Shown here piece by piece: positions 1 to 7,698 of a DNA stretch of 14,373 nt (the stretch's first letter is position 1; each line of letters opens with the position of its first letter). The notes beneath the pieces were generated by a model. The model saw only the letters and a list, made by a program, of their open reading frames with translations. It was not told where the DNA came from and did no database searches. Source of the stretch: an uncultured Muribaculum sp. (lineage in GTDB: Bacteria; Bacteroidota; Bacteroidia; Bacteroidales; Muribaculaceae); NCBI RefSeq assembly GCF_910583865.1, contig NZ_CAJTYX010000020.1, positions 1 through 14,373 on the forward strand. The letters run 5' to 3'. The position numbers and the translations under genes were made by a program.

Positions 1-552
1 AGCTGGAAGTTCCTCGGCACGCTCGTGTCGGCGGCCACCGTCGGCGGCGTGATCCTCGTGCTCAACAAGGTCTACGACTTCTCCAACCCCGACATCATCG
101 CCGCTCCCCAGGCCAATGCCATGGCGCGAGTCATAGAGCCGCTGATGATGGGGGGCGACACCCCCTGGATTCTCTACATGGCCGGGGCCGTGCTCGCACT
201 TATCCTCAATTGGCTCGGAGTCCCCGCCCTCGCCTTCTGCCTCGGCATGTTCATCCCCCTGCAGCTCAACACACCGCTCCTCGTGGGCGGCGCAATAGCC
301 TGGTGGGTAGGCTCACGTTCCAAGGACGAAGCCCTCAACTCGGCGCGCCGCGACCGTGGCACACTCATCTCCTCGGGACTGATAGCCGGAGGCGCTCTGT
401 TCGGAGTGTTCGCCGCGCTCACCCGTTTCTGCGGATTCGAATACACCAATCCGCTGTCGCAGTCGACCACACAGACCCTCGGCATAGTCCTATATATCCT
501 CCTCATGGCCTATCTGCTTTGGGACTGCATGCGTGCGAAGAAGGCAGCATAA
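1..552 (+). CDS. OPT-family oligopeptide transporter, C-terminal part (5' truncated by window edge)
   Basis: This is the C-terminal 183 residues of an integral membrane transporter of the OPT (oligopeptide transporter) family, which imports short peptides or metal chelates by proton coupling. The frame is open from base 1, so the real start lies outside the window; the GTG at 25 is an internal valine. Several hydrophobic segments are visible. The stretch containing the residues APQANAMARVIEP, then NWLGVPALAFCLGMFIPLQL, then WWVGSR is the conserved end of bacterial OPT proteins: an amphipathic loop, a Pro/Gly-rich helix pair and a basic cytoplasmic loop. It ends with a short basic tail (MRAKKAA) and TAA. 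The following MATE gene lies 68 nt downstream on the same strand, so co-transcription is possible but not shown. Substrate cannot be told from this fragment. Confidence 0.9.
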   Translation, partial: SWKFLGTLVSAATVGGVILVLNKVYDFSNPDIIAAPQANAMARVIEPLMMGGDTPWILYMAGAVLALILNWLGVPALAFCLGMFIPLQLNTPLLVGGAIAWWVGSRSKDEALNSARRDRGTLISSGLIAGGALFGVFAALTRFCGFEYTNPLSQSTTQTLGIVLYILLMAYLLWDCMRAKKAA

Positions 553-620
553 GGAGATTGTTCCAAACTGCCATATAGAGCAGTGACACATACTTATTTT
601 CGTGAATAAGGAACTTGCAT

Positions 621-1943
621 ATGCGCAATAATTTTCACGAGGAACTTACCGCAAAATGGCAATCGGGGGTCGACCGCAGCATACTGAAGCTCGCGGTGCC
701 CTCGATTGTCACTAATATCACCACCCCGCTGCTGGCCCTGATGGATGTAACCGTCGCGGGCCATATGGGCGCGCCGGTCTACATAGCAGCCATAGCCGTC
801 GGCGGCTCCATGTTCAACATGCTCTACTGGCTGTTCGGCTTCCTGCGCATGGGTTCGAGCGGCATGACGGCGCAGGCCTATGGGGGCGGAGACACCCGGG
901 CCACATCAACCGTGCTGCGCCAGGCGCTCACAGTGGCCCTGTCGGTAGGACTGATGATGATAGCCCTGCAGACACCGCTATGCCGCATTATCCTGCGCTT
1001 CATGGACACCGATCCGACCACTACGGCCATCGCGGAGCGCTACTTCCGCATCCTCATCTGGGGCGCGCCACCTTATCTGGCCACTTTCGCCCTGTCGGGA
1101 TGGTTTCTCGGCATGCAGGACTCACGTGTCACCATGTGGGTATCCATCCTCATCAACGTCGTAAACATCGCCGCCACGCTCTCGCTCGTCTATCTCCTTC
1201 ACATGGGCATCGACGGAATAGCCACCGGCACACTCATAGCGCAATGGACGGGATTCGTAGCAATGCTCGCCGTAGCTCTGCGCCGTCACGGACTCGAAGG
1301 AGCGTCATGGCGCGACACCCTCCACCTGCCGCAGCTGCGGCGGTTCTTCAAGGTCAACACTGACATATTCCTGCGCACGGTCTGTCTCGTGGCCGTCACC
1401 ATGTGGTTTACGCGCATAGGAGCCATACAAGGCGAGCGCATGCTGGCCGTCAACGCGTTGCTGATGCAGTTCTTCACGCTGTTCTCCTATTTCATGGACG
1501 GCTTCGCATTTGCAGGAGAAGCCCTTACCGGACGATATATCGGCGCTGCCGACCACACGATGCTTCGCCGCTCAATCCGCGCGTTGCTGAAGTGGGGAGC
1601 GTTCATGGCTGTCATATTCTCGGCCGCCTACCTCCTTGGAGGCGACATCCTTCTGCGCCTTTTAAGCTCCGACAGAAGCATTACCGCCTCGGCCCACGAC
1701 TACCTGCTGTGGACCGCCACCGTCCCCATCGCCGGATTCCTTGCATTCACATGGGACGGCATATTCATCGGCGCCACCGCCACACGCCGCATGCTCCTGT
1801 CTATGCTCGCAGCCACTGCGGCATTCTTCCTCGTCGAGTCAATCCTCTTCCCGCACCTCGCCAACCACGGCCTGTGGCTCGCCTTCCTCTCCTACCTCCT
1901 TGTCCGTGGCCTCATCCTCACCCTGCTGTCCCGGCGCCTATGA
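621..1943 (+). CDS. MATE-family efflux transporter, DinF-like
   Basis: The 440-residue product has the length and roughly twelve hydrophobic segments of a MATE exporter, which expels cationic drugs or metabolites in exchange for Na+ or H+ at the inner membrane. The first membrane segment contains Asp42 in LLALMDVTVAGHMG, the family position for the ion-coupling Asp. The segment WLFGFLRMGSSGMTAQAYG (about residues 73-91) is typical of the DinF branch. The two six-helix halves are joined around residues 215-245. I chose the ATG at 621 because AAGGA at 608-612 lies 8 nt upstream; a TTG at 615 would add two residues but sits only 2 nt from that motif. The OPT gene precedes it by 68 nt. Downstream lie repeats and hairpins, then a convergent gene. 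Substrate is unknown. Confidence 0.92.
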   Translation: MRNNFHEELTAKWQSGVDRSILKLAVPSIVTNITTPLLALMDVTVAGHMGAPVYIAAIAVGGSMFNMLYWLFGFLRMGSSGMTAQAYGGGDTRATSTVLRQALTVALSVGLMMIALQTPLCRIILRFMDTDPTTTAIAERYFRILIWGAPPYLATFALSGWFLGMQDSRVTMWVSILINVVNIAATLSLVYLLHMGIDGIATGTLIAQWTGFVAMLAVALRRHGLEGASWRDTLHLPQLRRFFKVNTDIFLRTVCLVAVTMWFTRIGAIQGERMLAVNALLMQFFTLFSYFMDGFAFAGEALTGRYIGAADHTMLRRSIRALLKWGAFMAVIFSAAYLLGGDILLRLLSSDRSITASAHDYLLWTATVPIAGFLAFTWDGIFIGATATRRMLLSMLAATAAFFLVESILFPHLANHGLWLAFLSYLLVRGLILTLLSRRL

Positions 1944-1982
1944 CCGCCCCCGCCCGCTCTGAACGCCCCGTCTCCTCCCGTT

Positions 1983-2027
1983 CCTTAATGTCCCCATTGC
2001 CCCTAATCTCCTTAATGTCCTTATTGT
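1983..2027. repeat. 9-bp degenerate tandem repeat, five units
   Basis: Five consecutive 9-bp units lie in exact phase: CCTTAATGT, CCCCATTGC, CCCTAATCT, CCTTAATGT, CCTTATTGT (consensus CCYTAATGT; on the other strand ACATTARGG). The flanks 1960-1982 and 2028-2046 continue as a pyrimidine-rich tract without clear units. The repeat lies 40 nt after the MATE stop codon. On the - strand it comes directly after a hairpin with six T. Because the period is three codons, it creates a spurious Asp/Ile/Lys/Glu-rich reading frame. A related repeat occurs at 14289-14350. Confidence 0.8.
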
Positions 2028-2050
2028 CCCTCCCCTCCTTCCCCCGACCC

Positions 2051-2087
2051 AAAAAAGGCGCGGTCTCCGTAATGCGGGCCGCGCCTT
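2051..2087 (-). terminator. Rho-independent-type terminator hairpin (best on - strand, possibly bidirectional)
   Basis: A perfect 9-bp stem is formed by AAGGCGCGG (2055-2063) and CCGCGCCTT (2079-2087) with a 15-nt loop. Read on the - strand, the stem is followed by an unbroken run of six T (2056 to 2051), the classical intrinsic terminator form, so it would stop leftward transcripts from the PpiD-like gene. On the + strand it is followed by GGTGTTTT, a weaker tail, and it may also serve the MATE transcript. Confidence 0.75.
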
Positions 2088-2111
2088 GGTGTTTTCTCGG
2101 TTTCAGGTATG

Positions 2112-2132
2112 TTGCCGCCACTGCGGCGGCAA
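2112..2132. other. Short hairpin between convergent genes
   Basis: TTGCCGCC (2112-2119) and GGCGGCAA (2125-2132) form a perfect 8-bp stem with a 5-nt loop. On the + strand it runs into AAAAGG, on the - strand into CATACC, so it lacks a good T-tract in either direction. It is the middle one of three successive hairpins in the 272-bp convergent region and may assist termination or protect 3' ends. Confidence 0.5.
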
Positions 2133-2164
2133 AAGGTTAGCAAAGAAGATGAATTAGGATAAAC

Positions 2165-2195
2165 AGGGCACCCTGTCTGTGCGGCGGGGTGCCCT
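2165..2195 (-). terminator. Hairpin just downstream of the PpiD-like gene
   Basis: AGGGCACCC (2165-2173) and GGGTGCCCT (2187-2195) form a perfect 9-bp stem with a 13-nt loop, starting 20 nt beyond the TAA of the PpiD-like gene. On the - strand the stem is followed by GTTTATCC, a weak T-tract. It is probably the first terminator or 3'-end-stabilising structure of that gene, with the stronger T6 hairpin at 2051-2087 as back-up. Confidence 0.55.
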
Positions 2196-2215
2196 TGATA
2201 TATCAGGGATTGATG

Positions 2216-4294
2216 TTACTCGTTATAGAATTTGAGGGTGTTGTTCTCCACCTTCTCCTTCTCCATCATGATGCCGATAAGATTCTGCATCACGGCCTGA
2301 GCGCCATACTGCTGGTTGAAGCGTGCGGCATTCTCATCATAGTCATAAGGACGGCTCTGGTTGTCCACGTCATAGACGGTATAGACATACACGGCATTGT
2401 TGCCCTGCACCGGCTCCGATACCTTGCCCTTCTCCGACACGGGAACCTGGCCAAGAAGAGCTGATTCCATCACACCGATGCCGGGGATATACATCTGGCC
2501 GAAAGTCACCTCGGTAGAGTCGACCTCAGAGCCGAGCAGCTGGCCGTAGCCATTTACGTCGGTGGCCTTGCCTTTGATCTGGGCGATGATGGCGGCGGCC
2601 TTCTTGTCGTTGCGCACCTTGCGTGTAAGCGCGGAGTTGATGTTCTCGTCGCTCAATGGCATATAGCCGGGCTTCACGATTTCATCGAGAGCCACCACGA
2701 TAAGATGGTCATTCTGGTTGTCCTGGAGTATGGGGCTTACCTCGCCTGCCTTGGCATCCATCACCCATTTCACCACATTGCGGGTGTAAGGCACGTTGCC
2801 TATCATATAGGAGTTGGCAGTGACGGTAGCAGGCTGAAGAGTGTAGCCTGCGGCGATGGCCTTGCTCATGGTGAGGGAGTCGGCCTTGGTGATACCGCTT
2901 ACGAATGCCTGAAGGTCATCATTAAGCTTTTCGACGGTAGCATCGGAGGGATACACCTTATAGTTGACGGTGGCATAGTCGTAGATGGTCACCGGAGCTT
3001 TCTTCGAGTTGACGCGGATGATGCTTGCCATGTTGGCGGCGCTGTCGGCGATGAAATATCCGTTGCCGGCCTCAAGGATGCGGGTCTTGATGTCATTGTC
3101 GGGAGCAGAGGCCAGAGTCTGCCACATGTCCGACTTGCTGTCGAGCACCCCGGGCGTGCCGACGACGTCGGCGGCAGTCTTACCCGAGTTTAGGGCGGCG
3201 AGCAGCGAGTCGCGGGCGGCGGCTGTGCCCTGGAACTGGATTATGTCGAGATTGACCGAATCCACGGCGCTCTTCTTGCCGATGAGCTTGGCTACGGTAA
3301 ACTCGTCGTCGATATAGCTGATCTGTGCGACGGCACCGGCGGCAGAGTCGGTGAGGAACGCGCGGAGCACGGGGCTGCTTACCTTGGCGGCGGTCGACGA
3401 TACACGGTTCACGCCGAAGTTTGTGTCACCGGCCACGGCATCGATGGCGGGAGTAGTGCGCAACTTGGCGATTGTAGAATCGACAAGTGCCTGCCCTTCC
3501 GCCTTGTCGGCTGACGAAGGCGACACGTTGACCACGATGAAATTGGCGCGGCGCGTCTCGTCATCAACACGGTAAGCCTCCTTCTCCTTTTCATATGCGG
3601 CACGCAACTCACTGTCGCTCACAGGGTATTCGTCGTCAGGCATCATGCTGAAATTCTTCGACACATAAGCCATATGGCTCGTCGAGGCATTCCCGGCGTA
3701 ATACTCCTTGGCGTCAAGTTCGTTGGCAGTCAGAGCGCCGCTGAGCATGGCCTGGAGCTTCTGTATCTTGAGCATCTGGGTCATCTGCTTCTCCTGGTTG
3801 AGCCACATCTGCTGAAGCTGCTGGGCTGTCTCGGTGGGCAGATTGTATTTAGTCGGGTTGAAAGCATAGTCATACACCTGGTCGGGACTCTCGGCACCCA
3901 TCTGGCGGGCGAACTGAAGCATGTAGGGATGAGCCGAAGCGCCGGTCATAGCCTTGGAAAGCTCGGTGTCGGTGACGGTGATGCCCAGACGGTCCATCTC
4001 CTCGTTGATCAGCGATTCCTGGATCATGCCCTGGAGCACCTGGGCCTGCATCAGAGCGGGATCAACCTTGCTGTCGGGCTGCTGTTGCTGCATCTGCTGC
4101 GAAGCCTCCTCGTTGCGTCGCTGGAAGTCCTGCACATCGATTTTCTTGTCGCCCACCTTGGCGATGGTGGTGCCCGCACCGAAAAGCGTGCGGCCCGAAG
4201 TAAAGAAGTCACCGATGATGAATGCGAGAAGGGCCACGCCCACCACGATCAGCAGCAGTGTAGATCTCTTACGGATTTTTTCAAGTGTTGCCAT
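2216..4294 (-). CDS. ppiD: PpiD/SurA-type membrane-anchored periplasmic chaperone (peptidylprolyl isomerase family)
   Basis: The 692-residue protein starts with a basic N-terminus and one membrane anchor (about residues 11-29), as PpiD does, with the rest in the periplasm. Residues about 43-190 match the SurA/PpiD N-terminal chaperone region: VGDKKIDVQDFQRRNEE, then a Gln-rich stretch (66-72), then MIQESLINEEMDRLGI. A parvulin-like middle part can be placed at about 345-430 only by position and the sequence MWQT...GNGYFIADSA. The usual parvulin motifs (YS.D, GGDLG.F) are absent, so isomerase activity is doubtful and a chaperone role more likely. The C-terminal part (540-692) is family-like but unassigned. 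It should help nascent outer-membrane and secreted proteins fold after Sec export. It has its own promoter (4373-4404) and a terminator. The ATG at 4294 precedes the anchor directly. Length is close to that of other Bacteroidetes PpiD-like proteins as I know them. Confidence 0.85.
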   Translation of the reverse strand: MATLEKIRKRSTLLLIVVGVALLAFIIGDFFTSGRTLFGAGTTIAKVGDKKIDVQDFQRRNEEASQQMQQQQPDSKVDPALMQAQVLQGMIQESLINEEMDRLGITVTDTELSKAMTGASAHPYMLQFARQMGAESPDQVYDYAFNPTKYNLPTETAQQLQQMWLNQEKQMTQMLKIQKLQAMLSGALTANELDAKEYYAGNASTSHMAYVSKNFSMMPDDEYPVSDSELRAAYEKEKEAYRVDDETRRANFIVVNVSPSSADKAEGQALVDSTIAKLRTTPAIDAVAGDTNFGVNRVSSTAAKVSSPVLRAFLTDSAAGAVAQISYIDDEFTVAKLIGKKSAVDSVNLDIIQFQGTAAARDSLLAALNSGKTAADVVGTPGVLDSKSDMWQTLASAPDNDIKTRILEAGNGYFIADSAANMASIIRVNSKKAPVTIYDYATVNYKVYPSDATVEKLNDDLQAFVSGITKADSLTMSKAIAAGYTLQPATVTANSYMIGNVPYTRNVVKWVMDAKAGEVSPILQDNQNDHLIVVALDEIVKPGYMPLSDENINSALTRKVRNDKKAAAIIAQIKGKATDVNGYGQLLGSEVDSTEVTFGQMYIPGIGVMESALLGQVPVSEKGKVSEPVQGNNAVYVYTVYDVDNQSRPYDYDENAARFNQQYGAQAVMQNLIGIMMEKEKVENNTLKFYNE

Positions 4295-4314
4295 CTATGT
4301 TTTTATCTGTTTTT

Positions 4315-4326
4315 AATTACGTAATT
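4315..4326. promoter_or_regulatory. Perfect 12-bp palindrome in the leader of the PpiD-like gene
   Basis: AATTACGTAATT is a perfect palindrome that begins 21 nt upstream of the ATG at 4294 and lies inside the presumed 5' leader. Its core TTACGTAA recurs just upstream of the MgtC-family gene (8439-8446). It could be an operator or merely an AT-rich coincidence. A second hairpin in the same leader pairs ACCCTC (4338-4343) with GAGGGT (4358-4363). Confidence 0.3.
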
Positions 4327-4372
4327 GATTGGTCATCACCCTCTATTCTTCACTTTTGAGGGTAAAATCGCA

Positions 4373-4404
4373 CAAAGTTACGAATTTTACCGTATTATCC
4401 CAAT
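4373..4404 (-). promoter_or_regulatory. Bacteroidetes-type promoter for the PpiD-like gene
   Basis: On the - strand ATTG (4404-4401) is followed after exactly 20 nt by TAACTTTG (4380-4373). This matches the Bacteroidetes primary-sigma consensus TTTG, 19-21 nt, TAnnTTTG. Transcription would start near 4366, giving a leader of about 70 nt. The surrounding gap (4295-4461) is strikingly AT-rich compared with its neighbours, with T- and A-runs at 4415-4436. Confidence 0.7.
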
Positions 4405-4461
4405 CCCCGCTCCCTTTTTTTCTAATTTTTTAAAATACGCTCATTTATAGGCTCAATAATA

Positions 4462-5349
4462 TCACATCGAGCCGATGACAAGCAGCACGAGGCCGGCGAG
4501 CAGCACGCAGAGGTCGACGAGCTTGGCCCGGACATGGCGCTCGCGCAGGGCGAGCACGCCGTAGAAGAACGACACGATGACGCTGCCACGCCTGATCATC
4601 GACACGATGGCAATCATGGCGCCGGGTAGCGAAAGCGCGTAGAAGTAGGCGATATCGGCGGCAGTAAGGAACAGCGATATGAACACGATCGACCACCGCC
4701 AGCGGAACGGGGTCAGGCTGTCGCCGCGCATCCGCTGCCACCTCAGCATCAGCGCCACAGTCACGCCCATTATTATCATCTGGTAGAAACTATACCAAGC
4801 CTGCACCTCCAATGGCTCATAGCGCCCGAGCAGCCACTTGTCGTAAAGCGCGCTCACCGCCCCCATGAAGGCCGCACCTATGGCCATCCACACCCAACGG
4901 CCCTCCTTCACGCCCGCGCCCTCCTTCATGCCTATGCGGCTGATGAAGAACAGCGAGAAGAAGCCCAACGCCACACCGCCCCACTGCCAGGCGTTGAGCA
5001 CCTCGCCGTAGATAAGTATCGCACCGACAAGCACCATCACGGGGCGCGACGCGTTGACAGGCCCTGCCACGGTGAGCGGCAGATGCTTGATGCTGAAATA
5101 TCCCAGAAGCCACGATGACAGCACGATAAGCGCCTTTACGGCTATGTGGGCATGCCCGGCAAGCGACCCTCCGAGTCCGACATACCCGTCGGCGAGCCCC
5201 GCCACTATCACAGGAGCCATCAGCAGCGAGCTGAACAGTGTATTGAGAAACAGCACCGTCAGCACATTGTTGCCGTCTACCGACAGCTTCTTGAACACGT
5301 CATAGAACCCCAGGCATAGCGCCGAGGCGATAGCAAGCAGAATCCACAT
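4462..5349 (-). CDS. EamA/DMT-superfamily transporter
   Basis: The 295-residue product has about ten hydrophobic segments arranged as two EamA halves (about 1-138 and 150-293), the usual size for a drug/metabolite transporter at the inner membrane. The first half opens with a helix ending in GFYDVFKKLSV and contains LPLTVAGPVNASRPVMVLVG, a typical EamA helix 3-4 region. The second half has AYFYALSLPGAMIAIVSMI, the equivalent place, and ends LLAGLVLLVIGSM. EamA proteins export amino acids, nucleotides or other metabolites; this substrate is unknown. It begins 10 nt after the stop of the antiporter gene and so is the last gene of the MgtC-antiporter-EamA cluster, without visible Shine-Dalgarno sequence. 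No clear terminator hairpin follows it, but an AT-rich gap does. Confidence 0.88.
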   Translation of the reverse strand: MWILLAIASALCLGFYDVFKKLSVDGNNVLTVLFLNTLFSSLLMAPVIVAGLADGYVGLGGSLAGHAHIAVKALIVLSSWLLGYFSIKHLPLTVAGPVNASRPVMVLVGAILIYGEVLNAWQWGGVALGFFSLFFISRIGMKEGAGVKEGRWVWMAIGAAFMGAVSALYDKWLLGRYEPLEVQAWYSFYQMIIMGVTVALMLRWQRMRGDSLTPFRWRWSIVFISLFLTAADIAYFYALSLPGAMIAIVSMIRRGSVIVSFFYGVLALRERHVRAKLVDLCVLLAGLVLLVIGSM

Positions 5350-5359
5350 CAGCGCACGT

Positions 5360-7642
5360 TCACTTTAGTTTCTCGATGTTGGCCGCCGGACCTACGAGCC
5401 AGAGCACGTCGTCGGCCTCAAACTGTGTAGTACCGTCGGGATGGGCATACGTGCCGTCAGGCCGCTGTATCGCCACCAGCAGCACCTTGTACTTGTCGCG
5501 CAGCTGCGCCGTGGCCGACGTCTTGCCGATAAGCACCGACGCCTCCGACAGCTGAACGTTTGTAAGCTTTATGTCGGTCATGGCCGGCGAGTCGGGCGCG
5601 GAGTCGTCGATACGCTCCATCACCGGCAGCACGCTTTCAATCTGGGCGTCGGTGCCGATCACCCCCAATGTATCGCCGGGGAATATGCGCATCGTGCCGT
5701 TGGGCACGAGCAGCGTGTGGCCGCCGCGCTGGATGCTCGCCACGTTCACCCCGTAGCGCTGGCGCAGGTTGGAGTCCATCAGACGGTCGCCCACGAACGG
5801 GCATCCGTAGCCCACGGTGATAAATGCCAGGTGCATGTCGCTCACAAGGTTGTTGTTCTTGCCGGAACGCCGCAGCTCCCTCTCGTTGAGATTGTCGAAG
5901 AAACGCGTTTCCATATGCTGCAGACGCTTGCGGAGACGTCCGGAGAATGTGCCGAGGAGCACTATGAAGATCAAAAGGCCCACTATCCAGCCTATGCGCA
6001 TCGAATGGATGGCGCTGATGGTATAGATGATAAATCCCAGCGCCAGGAGCAGGCGGAAAATCGTCATCACTATCAGAGGCACGTCGAAATGCGCGTTGGC
6101 CGCTACCAGGCGCTCGCGTTCGGTCTTGCGCGACGCAGGCATAGCCAGGGCGAGCAGGAACGGGGCCATCAGCAGCAGCGTGAACACCGACGTGATAAGC
6201 CTTCCCCACCCGGGCGAGAACTCAAGCACCAACGGCTCGACATAGCGCAGGCAAAGCAGCATTATCGCTATGATTACACTGCTGTAGAGCAATATGCGCC
6301 ACAGATAGCGCTTAAGCACCGACACCCAAAGCTCCTTGGTCTCGCTCTCCGAATTGGCGCTCACGCTGTAGCGCTCTATCAGGAAGTGGAGACGTTTGGG
6401 CAGATGCCGCTCCACAAGGCCGTAGGCCGGATCGGCCATGCGTATGAAATAGGGCGTGGTGAAAGTGGTAAGCACCGACACCGCCACCACGATAGGATAG
6501 ATCGTAGGATCGAGCACCCCGAGCGACATGCCCAGCGACGCGATGATGAAAGCGAACTCGCCGATCTGCGTCAGCGAGAATCCCGACTCCATGGCTATGC
6601 GCAAAGGCTGTCCCGTGATAAGCATGCCGAACGTGCCGAACACGATCATCCCCACGATCACCACACCGGAAAGGAGCAGTATGGGCCAGAAATATTCCAC
6701 TATGACATGCAGGTCGACCATCATGCCGACCGAGATAAAGAATACCGCCCCGAAAAGATCCTTCACCGGGCTTACCACCGCCTCTATCGACTCGGCATAG
6801 CTCATCCCGGCTATGATCGAACCCATCACAAACGCGCCGAGCGCCAGCGAGAATCCGCAGTAGACCGAGAATACGGCCATCCCGAAGCATAGCCCGAGGG
6901 ACACGATCAGCAGAGTCTCGTTGTTGAGATAACGGCGTATGCCGTTGAGCAACGACGGGAGCATATACACACCGACCATGAACCATATGATCAGGAAGAA
7001 CACAAGCTTTGCCACACTCATGAGCAGCTCTGTGCCCTCTACGCTGTTGTTTATGGCTATTGACGACAATATCACCATCATCAATACCGCGAAAAGGTCC
7101 TCCACGATAAGCACCGCAAACACCAGCGAGGCGAATTTCTTCTGCCTCAACCCGAGGTCGGTGAACGCCTTGATGATAATCGTGGTCGATGACATCGACA
7201 GCATACCCCCGAGGAACATGCTGTTCATATGGGAGAAATGGAGCAGATGGCCTATGGCGAAACCCGTGCACATCATGCCGATCACGATTATCAGCGCCGT
7301 CACGACAGCCGACCCGCCGGTGTTGAGCAGTTTCTTGAAGCTGAACTCCAGACCGAGCGAAAACAGCAGCACCACGATGCCGAGCTGCGCCCAGAACTCG
7401 ATGTTGCTCTCCGTCGTCACCGACGGCAGATAATGAAAATGCGGGCTTGCAAGGAAACCCGCCACGATGTAGCCCAGCACGACAGGCTGCTTCAGCCACT
7501 TGAAAAGCACCGTCACCACGGCGCCCATCAGCAATATGAAAGCGAGATCCCTGACAAGGCTCTCGACCTGGAGGTCGCTCATCTCGCCACCCTCCGCGGC
7601 CACGTCGCCGGTGGCCGCCGCTATTATCAGATTCAGCAACAT
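5360..7642 (-). CDS. CPA2-family cation:proton antiporter with tandem RCK_C regulatory domains
   Basis: The 760-residue protein exchanges Na+ or K+ for H+ at the inner membrane. Residues about 30-400 form the Na+/H+ exchanger domain: KQPVVLGYIVAG (51-62), LGLEFS (96-101), SMSSTTIIIKAF (149-160), the ion-site pair Glu181-Asp182 in VLIVEDLFAVL, and SLTQIGEFAFI (356-366). A second membrane block of four helices follows (about 446-568). The C-terminus holds two RCK_C (TrkA_C) repeats, about 597-676 and 688-760, each ending in the pattern D.L..(I/L)V/IG. No Rossmann-type RCK_N domain with GxGxxG is present. RCK_C domains bind ligands such as cyclic di-AMP in other K+/Na+ systems, so ligand gating is a plausible inference. 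It lies 43 nt after the MgtC-family gene and 10 nt before EamA. Met21 (MSDLQ) is an alternative start; Met1 has GAAAAAGGT directly before it. Confidence 0.9.
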   Translation of the reverse strand: MLLNLIIAAATGDVAAEGGEMSDLQVESLVRDLAFILLMGAVVTVLFKWLKQPVVLGYIVAGFLASPHFHYLPSVTTESNIEFWAQLGIVVLLFSLGLEFSFKKLLNTGGSAVVTALIIVIGMMCTGFAIGHLLHFSHMNSMFLGGMLSMSSTTIIIKAFTDLGLRQKKFASLVFAVLIVEDLFAVLMMVILSSIAINNSVEGTELLMSVAKLVFFLIIWFMVGVYMLPSLLNGIRRYLNNETLLIVSLGLCFGMAVFSVYCGFSLALGAFVMGSIIAGMSYAESIEAVVSPVKDLFGAVFFISVGMMVDLHVIVEYFWPILLLSGVVIVGMIVFGTFGMLITGQPLRIAMESGFSLTQIGEFAFIIASLGMSLGVLDPTIYPIVVAVSVLTTFTTPYFIRMADPAYGLVERHLPKRLHFLIERYSVSANSESETKELWVSVLKRYLWRILLYSSVIIAIMLLCLRYVEPLVLEFSPGWGRLITSVFTLLLMAPFLLALAMPASRKTERERLVAANAHFDVPLIVMTIFRLLLALGFIIYTISAIHSMRIGWIVGLLIFIVLLGTFSGRLRKRLQHMETRFFDNLNERELRRSGKNNNLVSDMHLAFITVGYGCPFVGDRLMDSNLRQRYGVNVASIQRGGHTLLVPNGTMRIFPGDTLGVIGTDAQIESVLPVMERIDDSAPDSPAMTDIKLTNVQLSEASVLIGKTSATAQLRDKYKVLLVAIQRPDGTYAHPDGTTQFEADDVLWLVGPAANIEKLK

Positions 7643-7652
7643 ACCTTTTTCT

Positions 7653-7698
7653 TATATCGGCTTATCATATCGGCACCCGTCTCTCTTATATCGACACC
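7653..7698. repeat. Three imperfect ATATCGRC repeats at the MgtC-antiporter junction
   Basis: ATATCGGC (7654-7661), ATATCGGCACC (7667-7677) and ATATCGACACC (7688-7698) are spaced by multiples of 7 bp (13-14 and 21). The last copy overlaps the final codons of the MgtC-family gene. It may be a small local duplication of the 3' end that extended the 43-nt spacer and provides the A-rich leader of the antiporter gene. Confidence 0.4.

Noticed and set aside
615..620. TTG as start of the MATE gene
   Set aside because: The ATG at 621 has a Shine-Dalgarno-like AAGGA at good distance; the TTG is only 2 nt from that motif.
1918..2121. 67-codon reading frame on the - strand with Asp/Lys/Ile/Glu-rich repeats
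   Set aside because: The repeats come from the 9-bp DNA array (three codons per unit); the frame overlaps the MATE 3' end and a terminator hairpin and has no plausible protein features.
3674..4324. 216-codon open frame on the + strand
   Set aside because: Antisense shadow of the PpiD-like gene; no recognisable features.
5441..6892. Long open frame (483 codons) on the + strand
   Set aside because: It is the antisense shadow of the GC-rich antiporter gene; its His/Arg/Gln-rich composition has no domain or membrane pattern.
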